Below, in pieces: positions 24,517-33,305 of a stretch of 64,000 nt of DNA. The stretch lies in assembly GCA_947454485.1 (NCBI GenBank), contig CANGJJ010000009.1:62001-126000 (forward strand), given 5' to 3'. Under the pieces are notes generated by a model. The model ran no database searches and had not been told where the DNA came from. It saw nothing but the letters and a program-made list of their open reading frames with translations. The position numbers were made by a program, and so were the translations under genes. How positions within the stretch are numbered: the stretch's first letter is position 1; each line of letters opens with the position of its first letter. The stretch is from Beijerinckiaceae bacterium. GTDB lineage: Bacteria; Pseudomonadota; Alphaproteobacteria; Rhizobiales; Beijerinckiaceae.

Positions 24517-26616
24517 GTGACGGACGTAGTTTTGACACCGCCAGGACGTGAAGGGCTGAAGATCGCGAAATCGCTGATCATGCCACTCACCATGATCACC
24601 CTCATTCTTTTGATGGTGATCCCGGTGCCGCCGTTGCTCCTGGATATTTTCTTCACGCTGAACATCGTGCTCGGGCTCGTCATTCTCATGGCGAGCTTAA
24701 ATACCTTCCGCCCTCTCGAATTCTCCGCCTTCCCCACTGTCCTGCTCTTTGCCACAATCATGCGCCTGTCGCTGAATGTGGCCTCCACCCGTGTCGTGCT
24801 GGCCCATGGTCATCAGGGTACGGATGCAGCGGGGCAGGTCATCAAGGCTTTTGGTGAGTTCATCACCGCCGGCAATTTTGCCATCGGCCTTCTGGTCTTC
24901 TTCATTCTCGTCGTCATTAACCTCGTCGTGATCGTCAAAGGCACGGGCCGCGTCTCTGAAGTCAGCGCGCGCTTTACCCTCGACGCGATGCCCGGCAAGC
25001 AGATGGCGATTGACGCTGAAATGAATGCTGGCTTGCTCACCCCCGAAGAGGGCAAGCGCCGCCGCGAAGAAGTGACGCGCGAGAGCGACTTCTACGGCGC
25101 GATGGACGGTGCCACCAAATTTGTGAAGGGCGATGCTGTCGCAGCTTTGCTCATTCTGGCCATCAACATTATCGGCGGCCTGTTGGTCGGCACGATCTAT
25201 CATGATCTGTCGCTCGCCAAAGCTGCCAAGATCTATACGACCCTCGCCATTGGCGACGGCCTTGTCGCGCAGATCCCCTCTTTGCTTCTGTCGCTCGCCA
25301 CCGCTGTCATCGTGACCCGCGACTCTTCGGGCCATGATCTCACCGACCGTATGATGAAGCAGATCGGTGTTGATCGCGCTTGGTGGCCGGTGGCTGGCAT
25401 CCTCGTTCTGTTCGGCCTCGTCCCCGGCATGCCTACAGGCCTGTTCCTCACCGCTGGCGCAATGGCCGCTGGCGTTGCATGGAAAGCCAGCAAGACACGC
25501 CGCGCTGCAGAGGCTGCCCCGACTGCAGATGCTGCCAAAGCGGCTGATGGTGAAGGCGGCGAAGACGAGAAAGACGGCCAGCTCTCGCTGGAAGATGTCT
25601 CCCATCGCACGCAGCTTTTGCTGGAAGTTGGCTACGGCCTCATTCCCCTCATCGAAGATGACAGCAAAAGCTCACTCGTCACGCGCATCACTGGCATTCG
25701 CAAACAGACATCGCGTGATCTGGGCTTCATCATCCCGGCCGTGCGCATTCGCGACAATCTGTCGATTGATCCCAACGGCTATCGCATCACGATTGGCGGC
25801 GTCATCGTGGCTGATGACAAAGTTATGCCGAGCAAGCTCCTCGCCATTCAGGGCGATCAGAGCAATGTCGTTCTGCGCGGCGAACAGGTGAAGGATCCCA
25901 CCTTCGGCCTCGATGCGGTGTGGATTGAAGGCACCGACCGCACACGCGCTCAGGGCGCTGGCTATACGGTTGTTGACCCCAGCACCGTCATTGCCACCCA
26001 TTTCAACCAGCTGCTGCGCCAGCATGCCTCAGATCTGCTGACCCAAGATGAAGTGCAGGCCCTGCTCGACCATGTGTCAAAGAGCTCGCCCAATCTTGTC
26101 ACCGGCACGATCCCCAAGGTCATTCCGCTCAGCATCCTCACGCGCGTTCTGAAGACCCTTCTCAGCGATCAGATCTCCATCAGCGATATGCATCGCATTC
26201 TGGAATCCATCGCCAGCGAGAAGAGCAAAGAACCCGAAGAACTCGTTGACTCGGTGCGTATCGCCCTTGGCCCGCTGATCATCCAGCGTGTCAGCGGCCC
26301 CAAGGATGCGCTCTCGGTCATCACACTCGACCCCAGCCTTGAGCAGCTCATCGTGCAGAACGCACGCGCTGCTGGCCGCGACACAAGCCTCATTGAGCCG
26401 AGCCTTGGTCGCAAGCTCGTCGAGTCCTTTCAGGAACAGTCCCGCCTGCTTGCCGACAAAGGCAATGTGCTGGTCGTGGTTACAAGCCCTGTATTGCGTC
26501 GGGACCTCGCCCCGCTCGTGCGTCAAGCCTCTCCCGATGGTTTGGTGCTGAGCTTCCGCGAAGTGCCGGAGAATAAGCGGATCAATGTTGTCGCAGTTAT
26601 CGGCAGCCAGGAATAG
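24517..26616 (+). CDS. flhA: Flagellar export gate protein FlhA
   Basis: Export-gate protein that converts proton flow into substrate transport. The 699 residues have an N-terminal membrane half with the FHIPEP-region sequence (KGDAVAALLILAINIIGGLL and the SARFTLDAMPGKQMAIDAEM loop), a charged linker with Ala-rich insertion near 330-350, and the cytoplasmic ring domain ending NRARAAGRDTSL-like and NVVAVIGSQE. GTG 24517 is chosen for GGAG 6 bases upstream; the frame is open far upstream but that part runs antisense through flgP and flgT. Confidence 0.96.
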   Translation: MTDVVLTPPGREGLKIAKSLIMPLTMITLILLMVIPVPPLLLDIFFTLNIVLGLVILMASLNTFRPLEFSAFPTVLLFATIMRLSLNVASTRVVLAHGHQGTDAAGQVIKAFGEFITAGNFAIGLLVFFILVVINLVVIVKGTGRVSEVSARFTLDAMPGKQMAIDAEMNAGLLTPEEGKRRREEVTRESDFYGAMDGATKFVKGDAVAALLILAINIIGGLLVGTIYHDLSLAKAAKIYTTLAIGDGLVAQIPSLLLSLATAVIVTRDSSGHDLTDRMMKQIGVDRAWWPVAGILVLFGLVPGMPTGLFLTAGAMAAGVAWKASKTRRAAEAAPTADAAKAADGEGGEDEKDGQLSLEDVSHRTQLLLEVGYGLIPLIEDDSKSSLVTRITGIRKQTSRDLGFIIPAVRIRDNLSIDPNGYRITIGGVIVADDKVMPSKLLAIQGDQSNVVLRGEQVKDPTFGLDAVWIEGTDRTRAQGAGYTVVDPSTVIATHFNQLLRQHASDLLTQDEVQALLDHVSKSSPNLVTGTIPKVIPLSILTRVLKTLLSDQISISDMHRILESIASEKSKEPEELVDSVRIALGPLIIQRVSGPKDALSVITLDPSLEQLIVQNARAAGRDTSLIEPSLGRKLVESFQEQSRLLADKGNVLVVVTSPVLRRDLAPLVRQASPDGLVLSFREVPENKRINVVAVIGSQE

Positions 26617-26626
26617 GAACGCTTAA

Positions 26627-27766
26627 ATGAGCAAGATGAAAGTGTTCGGCGCTGACAGCGTAGAGGCCATGGCCAAAATCACCCGCGAATTGGGTGGCGA
26701 TGCGCGGATCTATTCGACCCGCCGCGTCAATGGTGGCATCGAGATCATTGCTGGCAAAGGCGATGATGAAGATCTGCGCCCCAAGCTGCGTACATCCATC
26801 AATGAGGAGACAGGCGAGCATCACCGCAAGGTCGATGCAGACTTCACCTCACTGCTGGCCAGCGCCCGCAAGGCCGCGCGCGCCTCTGAGCGTTTCGCAC
26901 CGCCCAAGCCCGAAGCCTCCACCTCGATTGATGAAGATCGCCTGCAAGCGCTTGAGCAACAGGTTGCCGATATCAAATCGATGCTCTCTTGCGGCATGAT
27001 GGCCAATGCCCTCACCTCCGCGGGAGCTACGCCCGAATTGATCGCCATCTATCTTGCCCAGTCTGGCGCACATGAGAAGGTCAATGCCGATCAGAAATTC
27101 GGCAACTTCCTTGCGCGTCGCCTGTGCTATCCTGACAGCCACAAGTTGCTGCAACAGCCGCGCGTCTTTGTGGCGCTTGGCCCTTCTGGGTCGGGCAAGA
27201 CCACCCTGCTCGCCCAGATGGTCGCGCGCTTGCGTGTCGACAATCCCAATGGCCGCGTGAGTTTCGTCAATGCCAATGCCAATCGTCTGGTGAGCACAGA
27301 TGGTCTGCGCGCCTTTGGCGGCATTTTGAATGTGCCCACGATTGATGTTGAGACCCCCGAGGAGCTGGTGGAATTCACCTCCATCGTCGATCCCCAGATC
27401 TCGATTTTCATCGACATGCCGAGCGACACTCACGAAAGCCTGGCCTTCCTGAATGCGCTCAATCAACATGCTGATCGTGTCGCGCCCATCACCCGCATTG
27501 GTGTCATGCCCTCCTGGTTCTCGCAGGAAGCAGCCGATGCGATGATCGACCGCTATCAAGGTCTTGATGCCATCGCCCTGACCAAACTGAGCGAATGTCA
27601 CCCTTCCTTGCCCATGCTCGGCAAGCTCAGCATGCGCAAAGTGCCCGTCGCTTATCTTTCCACCAGCGCCCATCTGACGCGCGGTCTCGTTGAGCCCGTC
27701 GTTGATGACATTGATCAGCTCATTAGAGCCCATCACGCTCCCGTCGCCGCAAAGACAGAGGCTTAA
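26627..27766 (+). CDS. flhF: FlhF-like SRP-type GTPase with degenerate motifs
   Basis: FlhF sets the site and number of polar flagella. The N-terminal part (MKVFGADSVEAMAKITRELG) fits the family. The G domain keeps the P-loop GPSGSGKTT (185-193) and a G4-like TKLSE, but the second conserved motif (usually DTYR) reads NANANRL and the third (usually DTAGR) reads DMPSD (263-267). This suggests weak or no GTP hydrolysis. 379 aa is normal. It lies between flhA and flhG, the standard order. Confidence 0.88.
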   Translation: MSKMKVFGADSVEAMAKITRELGGDARIYSTRRVNGGIEIIAGKGDDEDLRPKLRTSINEETGEHHRKVDADFTSLLASARKAARASERFAPPKPEASTSIDEDRLQALEQQVADIKSMLSCGMMANALTSAGATPELIAIYLAQSGAHEKVNADQKFGNFLARRLCYPDSHKLLQQPRVFVALGPSGSGKTTLLAQMVARLRVDNPNGRVSFVNANANRLVSTDGLRAFGGILNVPTIDVETPEELVEFTSIVDPQISIFIDMPSDTHESLAFLNALNQHADRVAPITRIGVMPSWFSQEAADAMIDRYQGLDAIALTKLSECHPSLPMLGKLSMRKVPVAYLSTSAHLTRGLVEPVVDDIDQLIRAHHAPVAAKTEA

Positions 27767-27769
27767 AAG

Positions 27770-28597
27770 ATGACACAGATTCACAACGGTCAGGCCATTG
27801 CGATCACCAGCGGCAAGGGCGGCGTCGGCAAGACGAACCTCTCAGTTAATCTCGCACTCTCCTTGTGCAAACAAGGAAAGAAAGTCGCCCTTTTTGACGG
27901 CGATCTGGCGCTTGCCAACGCCTATATCATGATGGGCCTCAGCCCGAAGCAGACACTCGTGGATGCACTGCAGGCTGATTTGCCTTTGAGCAGCATCATC
28001 ACCGAAGGCCCGCAGGGTCTGAAGCTGATCTCGGGCGGCAGCGGTCTGAATGAGCTGATGAATATTTCAGCCAAGACACGCCACCGCATCATCAGCTCCT
28101 TCCGCGAATTGCAGGCTGAGAATGATTATCTGATCGTCGACACCGCCGCTGGCATTGACGATAACGTCCTCGACTTTGTCTATGCCTGCAACCGCGTCTT
28201 GGTTGTTGTGGTGGGCGAGCCTGCGGCCTTTATCGACGCTTATGCCTGTGTGAAGGTTCTGAGCCAGAGCGGCCGCGTCAATCACTTCGACATTGTCGTC
28301 AATCGCGCGCGCGATGAGGCCCATGGCCGCGATGTGTTCAAGCGCTTCAAGGGCATTGTGGACCGCTTCCTCACCGCCAATCTCTACCATGTGGCAACTG
28401 TGCCTGAGGATGAGAAGCTGCTGGTGGGCGTCAACAATTGCCAGCCCCCCGTTTTGTCCGCCCCCAAGTCAAAAGCTGCCAAGGCCTTTGATGGTCTGGC
28501 CACACTGCTGACGGGTCCCAATGCAACGCCGGTGAATGAAGATGCGGCCGCCTTCTTCACCAAAGAGAGCGCGCCGCAGCAGGGGGCTCTTCAATGA
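27770..28597 (+). CDS. flhG: Flagellar number regulator FlhG (FleN), MinD-like ATPase
   Basis: ParA/MinD-family ATPase that limits flagellar number with FlhF; in Pseudomonas the orthologue FleN also restrains FleQ. The deviant Walker A (SGKGGVGKTNLSVNLAL, about residues 14-30) and Walker B (LIVDTAAGIDD) are intact, unlike the motifs of the neighbouring FlhF. A C-terminal amphipathic stretch is not obvious. 275 aa. Its stop overlaps the fliA ATG (ATGA). Confidence 0.93.
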   Translation: MTQIHNGQAIAITSGKGGVGKTNLSVNLALSLCKQGKKVALFDGDLALANAYIMMGLSPKQTLVDALQADLPLSSIITEGPQGLKLISGGSGLNELMNISAKTRHRIISSFRELQAENDYLIVDTAAGIDDNVLDFVYACNRVLVVVVGEPAAFIDAYACVKVLSQSGRVNHFDIVVNRARDEAHGRDVFKRFKGIVDRFLTANLYHVATVPEDEKLLVGVNNCQPPVLSAPKSKAAKAFDGLATLLTGPNATPVNEDAAAFFTKESAPQQGALQ

Positions 28598-29316
28598 CAC
28601 TTGCTCGCGCCTATGTCGCAGCACCTCAAGACCATAATGAGGTGGAGCAGCGTGTGCGGACGCATATGCAGCTCGTGCGCAAAATTGCGTGGCAGATCCA
28701 CGGCCGCGTGCGCGATGTGTTCGAGATCGAGGATCTCGTGCAGATCGGCATGGTGGCCCTTGTGGAAGCTGCCAAGCGCTTTGAAGATGTTGGACAGGCG
28801 AGCTTCACCAGCTATGCCGCCGTGCGTATTCGCGGCACGCTGACTGATCATTTGCGCAAAAATCTCACCCTCACCCGACTGGGTGTGCAGCGTCGCAGCC
28901 AGATCGAAGCCGCCCAAAATGCGGTGAAGGCCAATGGCGGTGATCCGACCAATCCTGAATTGGTGGCGACCGAACTGGGCATCACCGTTCCTGAGCTTCA
29001 GGCATGGCGCGACAAGGCCTCCTCAACGCCCAACAAGTCGCTTGATGAGATCTATGACGATCACTCGGTCTGGTTTGCGGATAAAGGCCACACGCCCGAA
29101 AGCGCGATTGAGGCGGATGAGCTGCGCACGCAGCTTGCCTTCCATCTGAAGCGGCTCAAGGAGCGCGAAGCCCTCGTCCTGCAGCTCTACTATGTCGAAG
29201 AGCTCAATCTCGAAGAGATCAGCGAAGTCCTGCAGGTGACTGTGGGCCGCGTGTCTCAGCTCAAGAAATCGGCTCTCGCCCAATTGCGCCAATGGATGCA
29301 ATCCGACGAAGAGTGA
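28594..29316 (+). CDS. fliA: Flagellar sigma factor FliA (sigma-28)
   Basis: Sigma factor for late genes (240 aa). Region 2 is visible as EDLVQIGMVALVEAAKRFE followed by FTSYAAVRIRGTLTDHLRK; region 4 as KEREALVLQLYYVEELNLEE followed by VTVGRVSQLKKSAL. It ends the flhA operon, so it should be made under sigma-54 control. Five matching promoters (TAAAG-N15-CCGT) in the window are its likely targets. Confidence 0.95.
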   Translation: MTLARAYVAAPQDHNEVEQRVRTHMQLVRKIAWQIHGRVRDVFEIEDLVQIGMVALVEAAKRFEDVGQASFTSYAAVRIRGTLTDHLRKNLTLTRLGVQRRSQIEAAQNAVKANGGDPTNPELVATELGITVPELQAWRDKASSTPNKSLDEIYDDHSVWFADKGHTPESAIEADELRTQLAFHLKRLKEREALVLQLYYVEELNLEEISEVLQVTVGRVSQLKKSALAQLRQWMQSDEE

Positions 29317-29361
29317 CCAGAAAACATAGCAATATCAGATAACTATGAGGCCACAACCGGC

Positions 29362-29376
29362 TGGCACAGGGTTTGC
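29362..29376 (+). promoter_or_regulatory. Sigma-54 promoter for the 29429 hook/rod-like gene
   Basis: TGGCACAGGGTTTGC is a perfect match to TGGCAC-N5-TTGC, with a start expected near 29388, about 40 bases before the ATG. Confidence 0.9.
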
Positions 29377-29428
29377 TCAAACCTGACCAGACTTCGTGAA
29401 CCATCGTCTCAGGAAAGCCCGAACGCCC

Positions 29429-30250
29429 ATGTTGAACACCCAGCTCACCGGCATCACAGCGGCCTCGCGCGATTTGAGCACCATCTCGAACAATCTCGCC
29501 AACGCTTTGACCACAGGCTTTAAACGCTCGACCGCCCAATTCACCGAAGTCGTGGCGCAGAGCCTTGATGCTCGCCCCGGCACAGAGGGCGGCGTTGGCG
29601 CGCTGACGCAGCAAGTTGGCCGCAGCCTTCAACAAGGCACACTGACCTCCACTGACAGCGCCCTCGATATCGCGATCAATGGCGATGGCTTCTTCACTTT
29701 CCGCGAAGCCCAGACTGAGGGCGATCCCAGCTATGTCTATAGCCGCTCGGGCAAACTAACCCTCAACCGTTCGGGCGAATTGGTTGATCCAGCTGGCCGA
29801 CCGCTCATGGGCCTGGCCGTCACGGCAACGGGCTCGGTTGGCACTAATCCCGCCCCGATCGACATCCAGCGCGCGGCTGGCGGCGATCTCAACAATATTC
29901 GCGGCATCTCGATTGATACGAAGGGCATTGTCTCGGTTCAGCGCGGCGATGGCTCTATCGTGCGCGCTGGCGCTGTGGCGCTCGCCCATTTCACCAATCC
30001 GCAGGGCCTCAAGAGTGCGTCAGGAGCCGTGATGACCGAGACCGAGCGCTCGGGCACAGCCGAATTCAGCCGCCCCGGCCTCAATGGCCTTGGTCAAGTT
30101 CAGCAAGGCTCACTGGAAGAATCCAATGTGGATCTGACCAATGAGATGCTGCGCATGGTACAGGCCCAGCAGGCCTATAATGGCAATGCCCGCGCCCTTC
30201 AGACCGGATCGGAAATGCTGCGTTCGGCCATCGAGACCCTGACCCGGTAA
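29429..30250 (+). CDS. Short hook/rod-family protein (FlgE/FlgF-like paralogue)
   Basis: 273-residue axial protein. N-terminal signature STISNNLANALTTGFKRS and C-terminal NVDLTNEMLRMVQAQQAYNG helix place it in the FlgE/F/G family; the middle is short, so it resembles FlgF/FlgG in size, but those are encoded separately at 38418 and 39189. Start ATG 29429 begins the conserved N-terminus (MLNTQLTGIT); an upstream in-frame GTG exists. It has its own sigma-54 promoter and heads a group with two unknown genes and a second fliL. Likely a minor or alternative rod/hook component. Confidence 0.85.
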   Translation: MLNTQLTGITAASRDLSTISNNLANALTTGFKRSTAQFTEVVAQSLDARPGTEGGVGALTQQVGRSLQQGTLTSTDSALDIAINGDGFFTFREAQTEGDPSYVYSRSGKLTLNRSGELVDPAGRPLMGLAVTATGSVGTNPAPIDIQRAAGGDLNNIRGISIDTKGIVSVQRGDGSIVRAGAVALAHFTNPQGLKSASGAVMTETERSGTAEFSRPGLNGLGQVQQGSLEESNVDLTNEMLRMVQAQQAYNGNARALQTGSEMLRSAIETLTR

Positions 30251-30337
30251 GATCGTGCAGGGCGCCCAACCGCATCTCTCAATTGTCGGGACAGCCCTGA
30301 AAAAGGGGTGGAATTTCACGCCTTTGCGGCATAGTTT

Positions 30338-30856
30338 ATGGTTAATGAGCGCCCGAAATCGGTCGGGTCGCTCACAGGCCAGAAATGTTGCCCCATGGCG
30401 CTGGACATGCCGCCCCTGCTGCAACCTCCCCTCGCCGGTCTCACGCAGCCCGTGGACTGGCGCAAAACTGCGCCTGTTGCAGACAATGTCGACGAACTCA
30501 AGCCAATCACCGATCGCCCCATCAGCGACGACATCGACGCTGCTGAGACGCCGTCAGATTATCCGCAGCTCTTCACCGATGAGAGTTTGCAGCCGCAGCG
30601 CCGCACCGATGCGCGCACGGCCCGCAGCACTGCGCCCGGAGAATTGGCGGATGCGCGTACATGGGATCAAGCCCGTCCCATCTACAATCCGCGCGGTGCT
30701 CCCAGTGATGGCGTCCCTGCTCTCTCGCGTTTGCAAGCCCGCATCTCTTTCGAGCCGCTCTACGTTCATCAATATGCAGCCACGCGCTATGCGATGGTCT
30801 CCTTCATGCCGTGGAACTTTGCGGAGCGTCGCGCCAAGATTGACCTTCTGGCATGA
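30338..30856 (+). CDS. Hypothetical protein in flagellar cluster
   Basis: I do not recognise this protein. It is up to 172 residues; a shorter form starting at ATG 30395 (MALDMPPLLQPPLAG) is equally possible because neither start has a clear ribosome site. The chain is Pro/Ala/Asp/Arg-rich and probably disordered up to residue 125, then has a compact ending (ISFEPLYVHQYAATRYAMVS). No signal peptide or membrane segment. It lies 9 bases before the next gene and shares its direction with the hook/rod and fliL2 genes. Confidence 0.6.
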   Translation: MVNERPKSVGSLTGQKCCPMALDMPPLLQPPLAGLTQPVDWRKTAPVADNVDELKPITDRPISDDIDAAETPSDYPQLFTDESLQPQRRTDARTARSTAPGELADARTWDQARPIYNPRGAPSDGVPALSRLQARISFEPLYVHQYAATRYAMVSFMPWNFAERRAKIDLLA

Positions 30857-30865
30857 GGCTCGCCC

Positions 30866-31117
30866 ATGAGCCTGCCTGCTCTCACTGGCCCAACGCCCAC
30901 GCCCCTGAGCGAAGAACAGTTCCTCGATGAATTGGACAAGCTCGTGAACCGCTATCCAGCCTTTCGCGTGGAGCGCCGCGAGCGCTTTGGTGACATCATC
31001 CTTCGTCGCACCACACCTGGCCAAACAACCGCGCGCGCGCAAAACATTGCCATGGCCTTCAAGATGATCATGGCCTCTGACAATTCCAAAAAGCCGCGTG
31101 GCGGAGGCTGGGTCTGA
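30866..31117 (+). CDS. Hypothetical 83-aa protein in flagellar cluster
   Basis: Small unassigned protein. A Pro/Thr-rich start leads to a charged segment (EEQFLDELDKLVNRYPAFRV) and an Arg-rich middle, then a helix with FKMIMASDNSKK. No signal or membrane segment. Its TGA overlaps the ATG of the fliL-like gene by one base, so the two are coupled. Function unknown. Confidence 0.62.
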   Translation: MSLPALTGPTPTPLSEEQFLDELDKLVNRYPAFRVERRERFGDIILRRTTPGQTTARAQNIAMAFKMIMASDNSKKPRGGGWV

Positions 31118-31668
31118 TGGTCAAGCGCATTCTTGGCGCGATCATTGCGGCTTTCACCGGCCCTTTCGCCATCGCCTTTTACGCAGCGATCTTCATTGCA
31201 GTCGGCGGCATCGCCGGCTTTGTCGTCTATAGCAAGATGGAGGCTGCCGAGGCCGCTCGCAAAGCCGCCGAAAAGGCCGCGATTGAAGAAGCCGCACGAG
31301 GCCCCCTGCCCCCGCAGCGCGTACCAGATGCTCCCCAGGATGATCCATTCGTGCCGCGCTATATTTCGCTGGGCGATGAAATTCTCTCCAATCTTCCCGG
31401 CCGCCGCCGTGCGCTGATCATCCAGCTCGAACTGATGACCCAGCGCGGCGAGGAGGTCGAAGCCCTCATCACCAAGAACCGTATGCCCCTGCGCGCCATG
31501 ACCCTCGCCGTGCTCTCAGAGCTCAAGGTTGAGGATGTGACCCGCCCCGATGCCACCCAGCTGGTGGCCGAGCGCCTGCGTATTGCGCTCAATAATTTCC
31601 TGCGCCCCGGCAACAGCGGCATCAATGCAATTGACCAGGTTTTGGTAAAGCGCCTTTTCGTTCAGTAA
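31117..31668 (+). CDS. Second FliL-like protein
   Basis: 183 residues with FliL topology: short cytoplasmic N-terminus, membrane segment at about 12-37 (AIAFYAAIFIAVGGIAGFVV), an Ala/Glu-rich helix, then a FliL-type domain (VPRYISLGDEILSNLPGRRR, LIIQLELMTQRGEEVEALI, and an ending VDQVLVKRLFVQ-like strand). It has little sequence in common with the first FliL beyond the fold pattern. Duplicate fliL genes have been reported in other bacteria. Here it may work with the unusual hook/rod set or stators. Confidence is in the family, not the role. Confidence 0.75.
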   Translation: MVKRILGAIIAAFTGPFAIAFYAAIFIAVGGIAGFVVYSKMEAAEAARKAAEKAAIEEAARGPLPPQRVPDAPQDDPFVPRYISLGDEILSNLPGRRRALIIQLELMTQRGEEVEALITKNRMPLRAMTLAVLSELKVEDVTRPDATQLVAERLRIALNNFLRPGNSGINAIDQVLVKRLFVQ

Positions 31669-31695
31669 GTATATGATTTTACTAGCCTTATTGGC

Positions 31696-31710
31696 TGGCA
31701 CACCAATTGC
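31696..31710 (+). promoter_or_regulatory. Sigma-54 promoter for the flgB operon
   Basis: TGGCACACCAATTGC is a perfect TGGCAC-N5-TTGC site. The start is expected near 31722, about 27 bases before flgB. Confidence 0.9.
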
Positions 31711-31748
31711 TAGGTGACGAATGTCTCTTCAAGGACCCCGTCACGCAG

Positions 31749-32138
31749 ATGAACACGATCGACAATTATCTCTCTCCCCACGCGACGGCGATTTCACTTC
31801 GCCAGAAGCGTATGGAGGTCATTGGCTCCAACATCGCCAATGCTGCGACGCCCGGCTACAAGGCGCGCGATATCGATTTTGCCACCGCCTATAATCAGGC
31901 GATGCAGGGCTCGGGAACGCTCGAAACCAGCAACGCGCAACATATGTCCAGCACCGCGCCTGCGGGCGGTCCTGAGATGCGCTTCCGCAATCCGATCAAT
32001 CCCTCGCTCGATGGCAATACGGTCGAGTTGCATGTGGAGCAGATGCAGTTCGCTGAAAATGCGACGCGCTACGAGGCCTCTTTGCAATTCCTGTCTGACC
32101 GCATTCGCGGTCTGCGCTCAGCCCTGCGAGGTGAATGA
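31749..32138 (+). CDS. flgB: Proximal rod protein FlgB
   Basis: Rod subunit (129 aa) next to FliE. The conserved SNIANAATPGYKARDIDFAT lies in the N-terminal third and the C-terminal helix ends the chain. Start ATG 31749 gives the usual FlgB N-terminus (MNTIDNYLSPHATAISLRQK). It overlaps flgC (ATGATG). Confidence 0.95.
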   Translation: MNTIDNYLSPHATAISLRQKRMEVIGSNIANAATPGYKARDIDFATAYNQAMQGSGTLETSNAQHMSSTAPAGGPEMRFRNPINPSLDGNTVELHVEQMQFAENATRYEASLQFLSDRIRGLRSALRGE

Positions 32139-32551
32139 TGAAAGATCTCTCGATCTTTGACATCGCCGGTCGCGCCATGTCGGCGCAGCAAGTGCGCCTC
32201 AATGCCATCGCCAGCAATCTGGCGAATGCGGGCACTGTGGCAACCAAGCCCGAAGATACCTATCGCGCGGTACGTCCAATTTTCGAAACCGAATATTCTG
32301 ACGCCCTGCGTCAGAACGGCGTTGCCACCGTCAATTCAGTTGATGTGCAGCGCTCAGACGTGAGCCCCGAGAAGCGCTATGCGCCCACACATCCGCTCGC
32401 GGATCCTGATGGCTATATCTACGCGACCAATGTCGACACCAATGAAGAGATGGTCGACATGATGGAAGCCTCCCGCCAGTACCAAAACAACATTGAGGTC
32501 ATCGCGACAGCGAAAAGCCTCATGCTCAAAACACTCAGCGTCGGCAAATAA
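32135..32551 (+). CDS. flgC: Proximal rod protein FlgC
   Basis: Rod subunit (138 aa). Signatures: IASNLANAGTVATKPEDTYR near the N-terminus and NEEMVDMMEASRQYQNNIEV near the C-terminus, both typical of FlgC. Overlaps flgB and precedes flgD by 17 bases. Confidence 0.95.
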   Translation: MMKDLSIFDIAGRAMSAQQVRLNAIASNLANAGTVATKPEDTYRAVRPIFETEYSDALRQNGVATVNSVDVQRSDVSPEKRYAPTHPLADPDGYIYATNVDTNEEMVDMMEASRQYQNNIEVIATAKSLMLKTLSVGK

Positions 32552-32568
32552 CGAGGACGGCCCAGACC

Positions 32569-33270
32569 ATGGCAGAGATTAACGCAAGCTCGCAACAGAC
32601 ACTGGACTCGATCCTCGCCAAGATTGGCGCGAAGAAAGTCGACACCACAACGACGCCGAAGAACAAGACACAGCTCGGTCAGGAAGACTTCCTGAAACTG
32701 ATGACAGCGCAGCTGTCCAATCAGGATCCCTTCCAGCCGCAATCGAACGATCAGATGATCGCGCAGATGGCGCAGTTCTCGACCGTGTCGGGCATCGCGC
32801 AGCTCAATTCCACCTTGAGCGGCATCCAGACGCAGATCTCTGACAACCGCATCGCAACTGCCGCCAACTTCGTTGGCAAAACGGTTCTTGTGCCAGGCAA
32901 TATTGCACTGCCTGATGACACAGGTGCGATCAGTGGCGCTGTGGACCTGCCCTCGGATGCAACCGGCCTCACAATCCAGATCACCAAGGAAACCGGTGAG
33001 CTTGTGAAGTCGATTGATCTTGGCGCCAACAATGCGGGCCTTGTCGGCTTCTCATGGGATGGCAAAGACAACAAGGGCCAGAACGTCGGCGCACAGCGCT
33101 ATATCGTGAAGGCCCTCATGACGGCGGGCGGCAAGCAGTCGCAGGCCTCCACTGATATCTACGCACCCATCACTGAAGCTCAGGTCGGCACATCCGGCTC
33201 CGATCAGATGTTCAATGTCGGCGGTATTGGCGCGGTCAAAATGACCGACATCAAAGCCTTCAAATACTGA
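32569..33270 (+). CDS. flgD: Hook cap / hook assembly protein FlgD
   Basis: Scaffold that caps the growing hook. The N-terminal region has the conserved GQEDFLKLMTAQLSNQDPF motif. The C-terminal Ig-like FlgD domain contains VGFSWDGKDNKGQNVGAQRY. Length 233 aa is standard. It sits directly before the giant hook gene, which is its expected client. Confidence 0.95.
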   Translation: MAEINASSQQTLDSILAKIGAKKVDTTTTPKNKTQLGQEDFLKLMTAQLSNQDPFQPQSNDQMIAQMAQFSTVSGIAQLNSTLSGIQTQISDNRIATAANFVGKTVLVPGNIALPDDTGAISGAVDLPSDATGLTIQITKETGELVKSIDLGANNAGLVGFSWDGKDNKGQNVGAQRYIVKALMTAGGKQSQASTDIYAPITEAQVGTSGSDQMFNVGGIGAVKMTDIKAFKY

Positions 33271-33305
33271 ACCGACACACACCCATTCACTGAGAGACCT
33301 CACCG

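Noticed and set aside
24697-25605. Long minus-strand open frame inside flhA
   Set aside because: Shadow of the coding strand; sequence lacks any domain pattern and flhA is complete across it.
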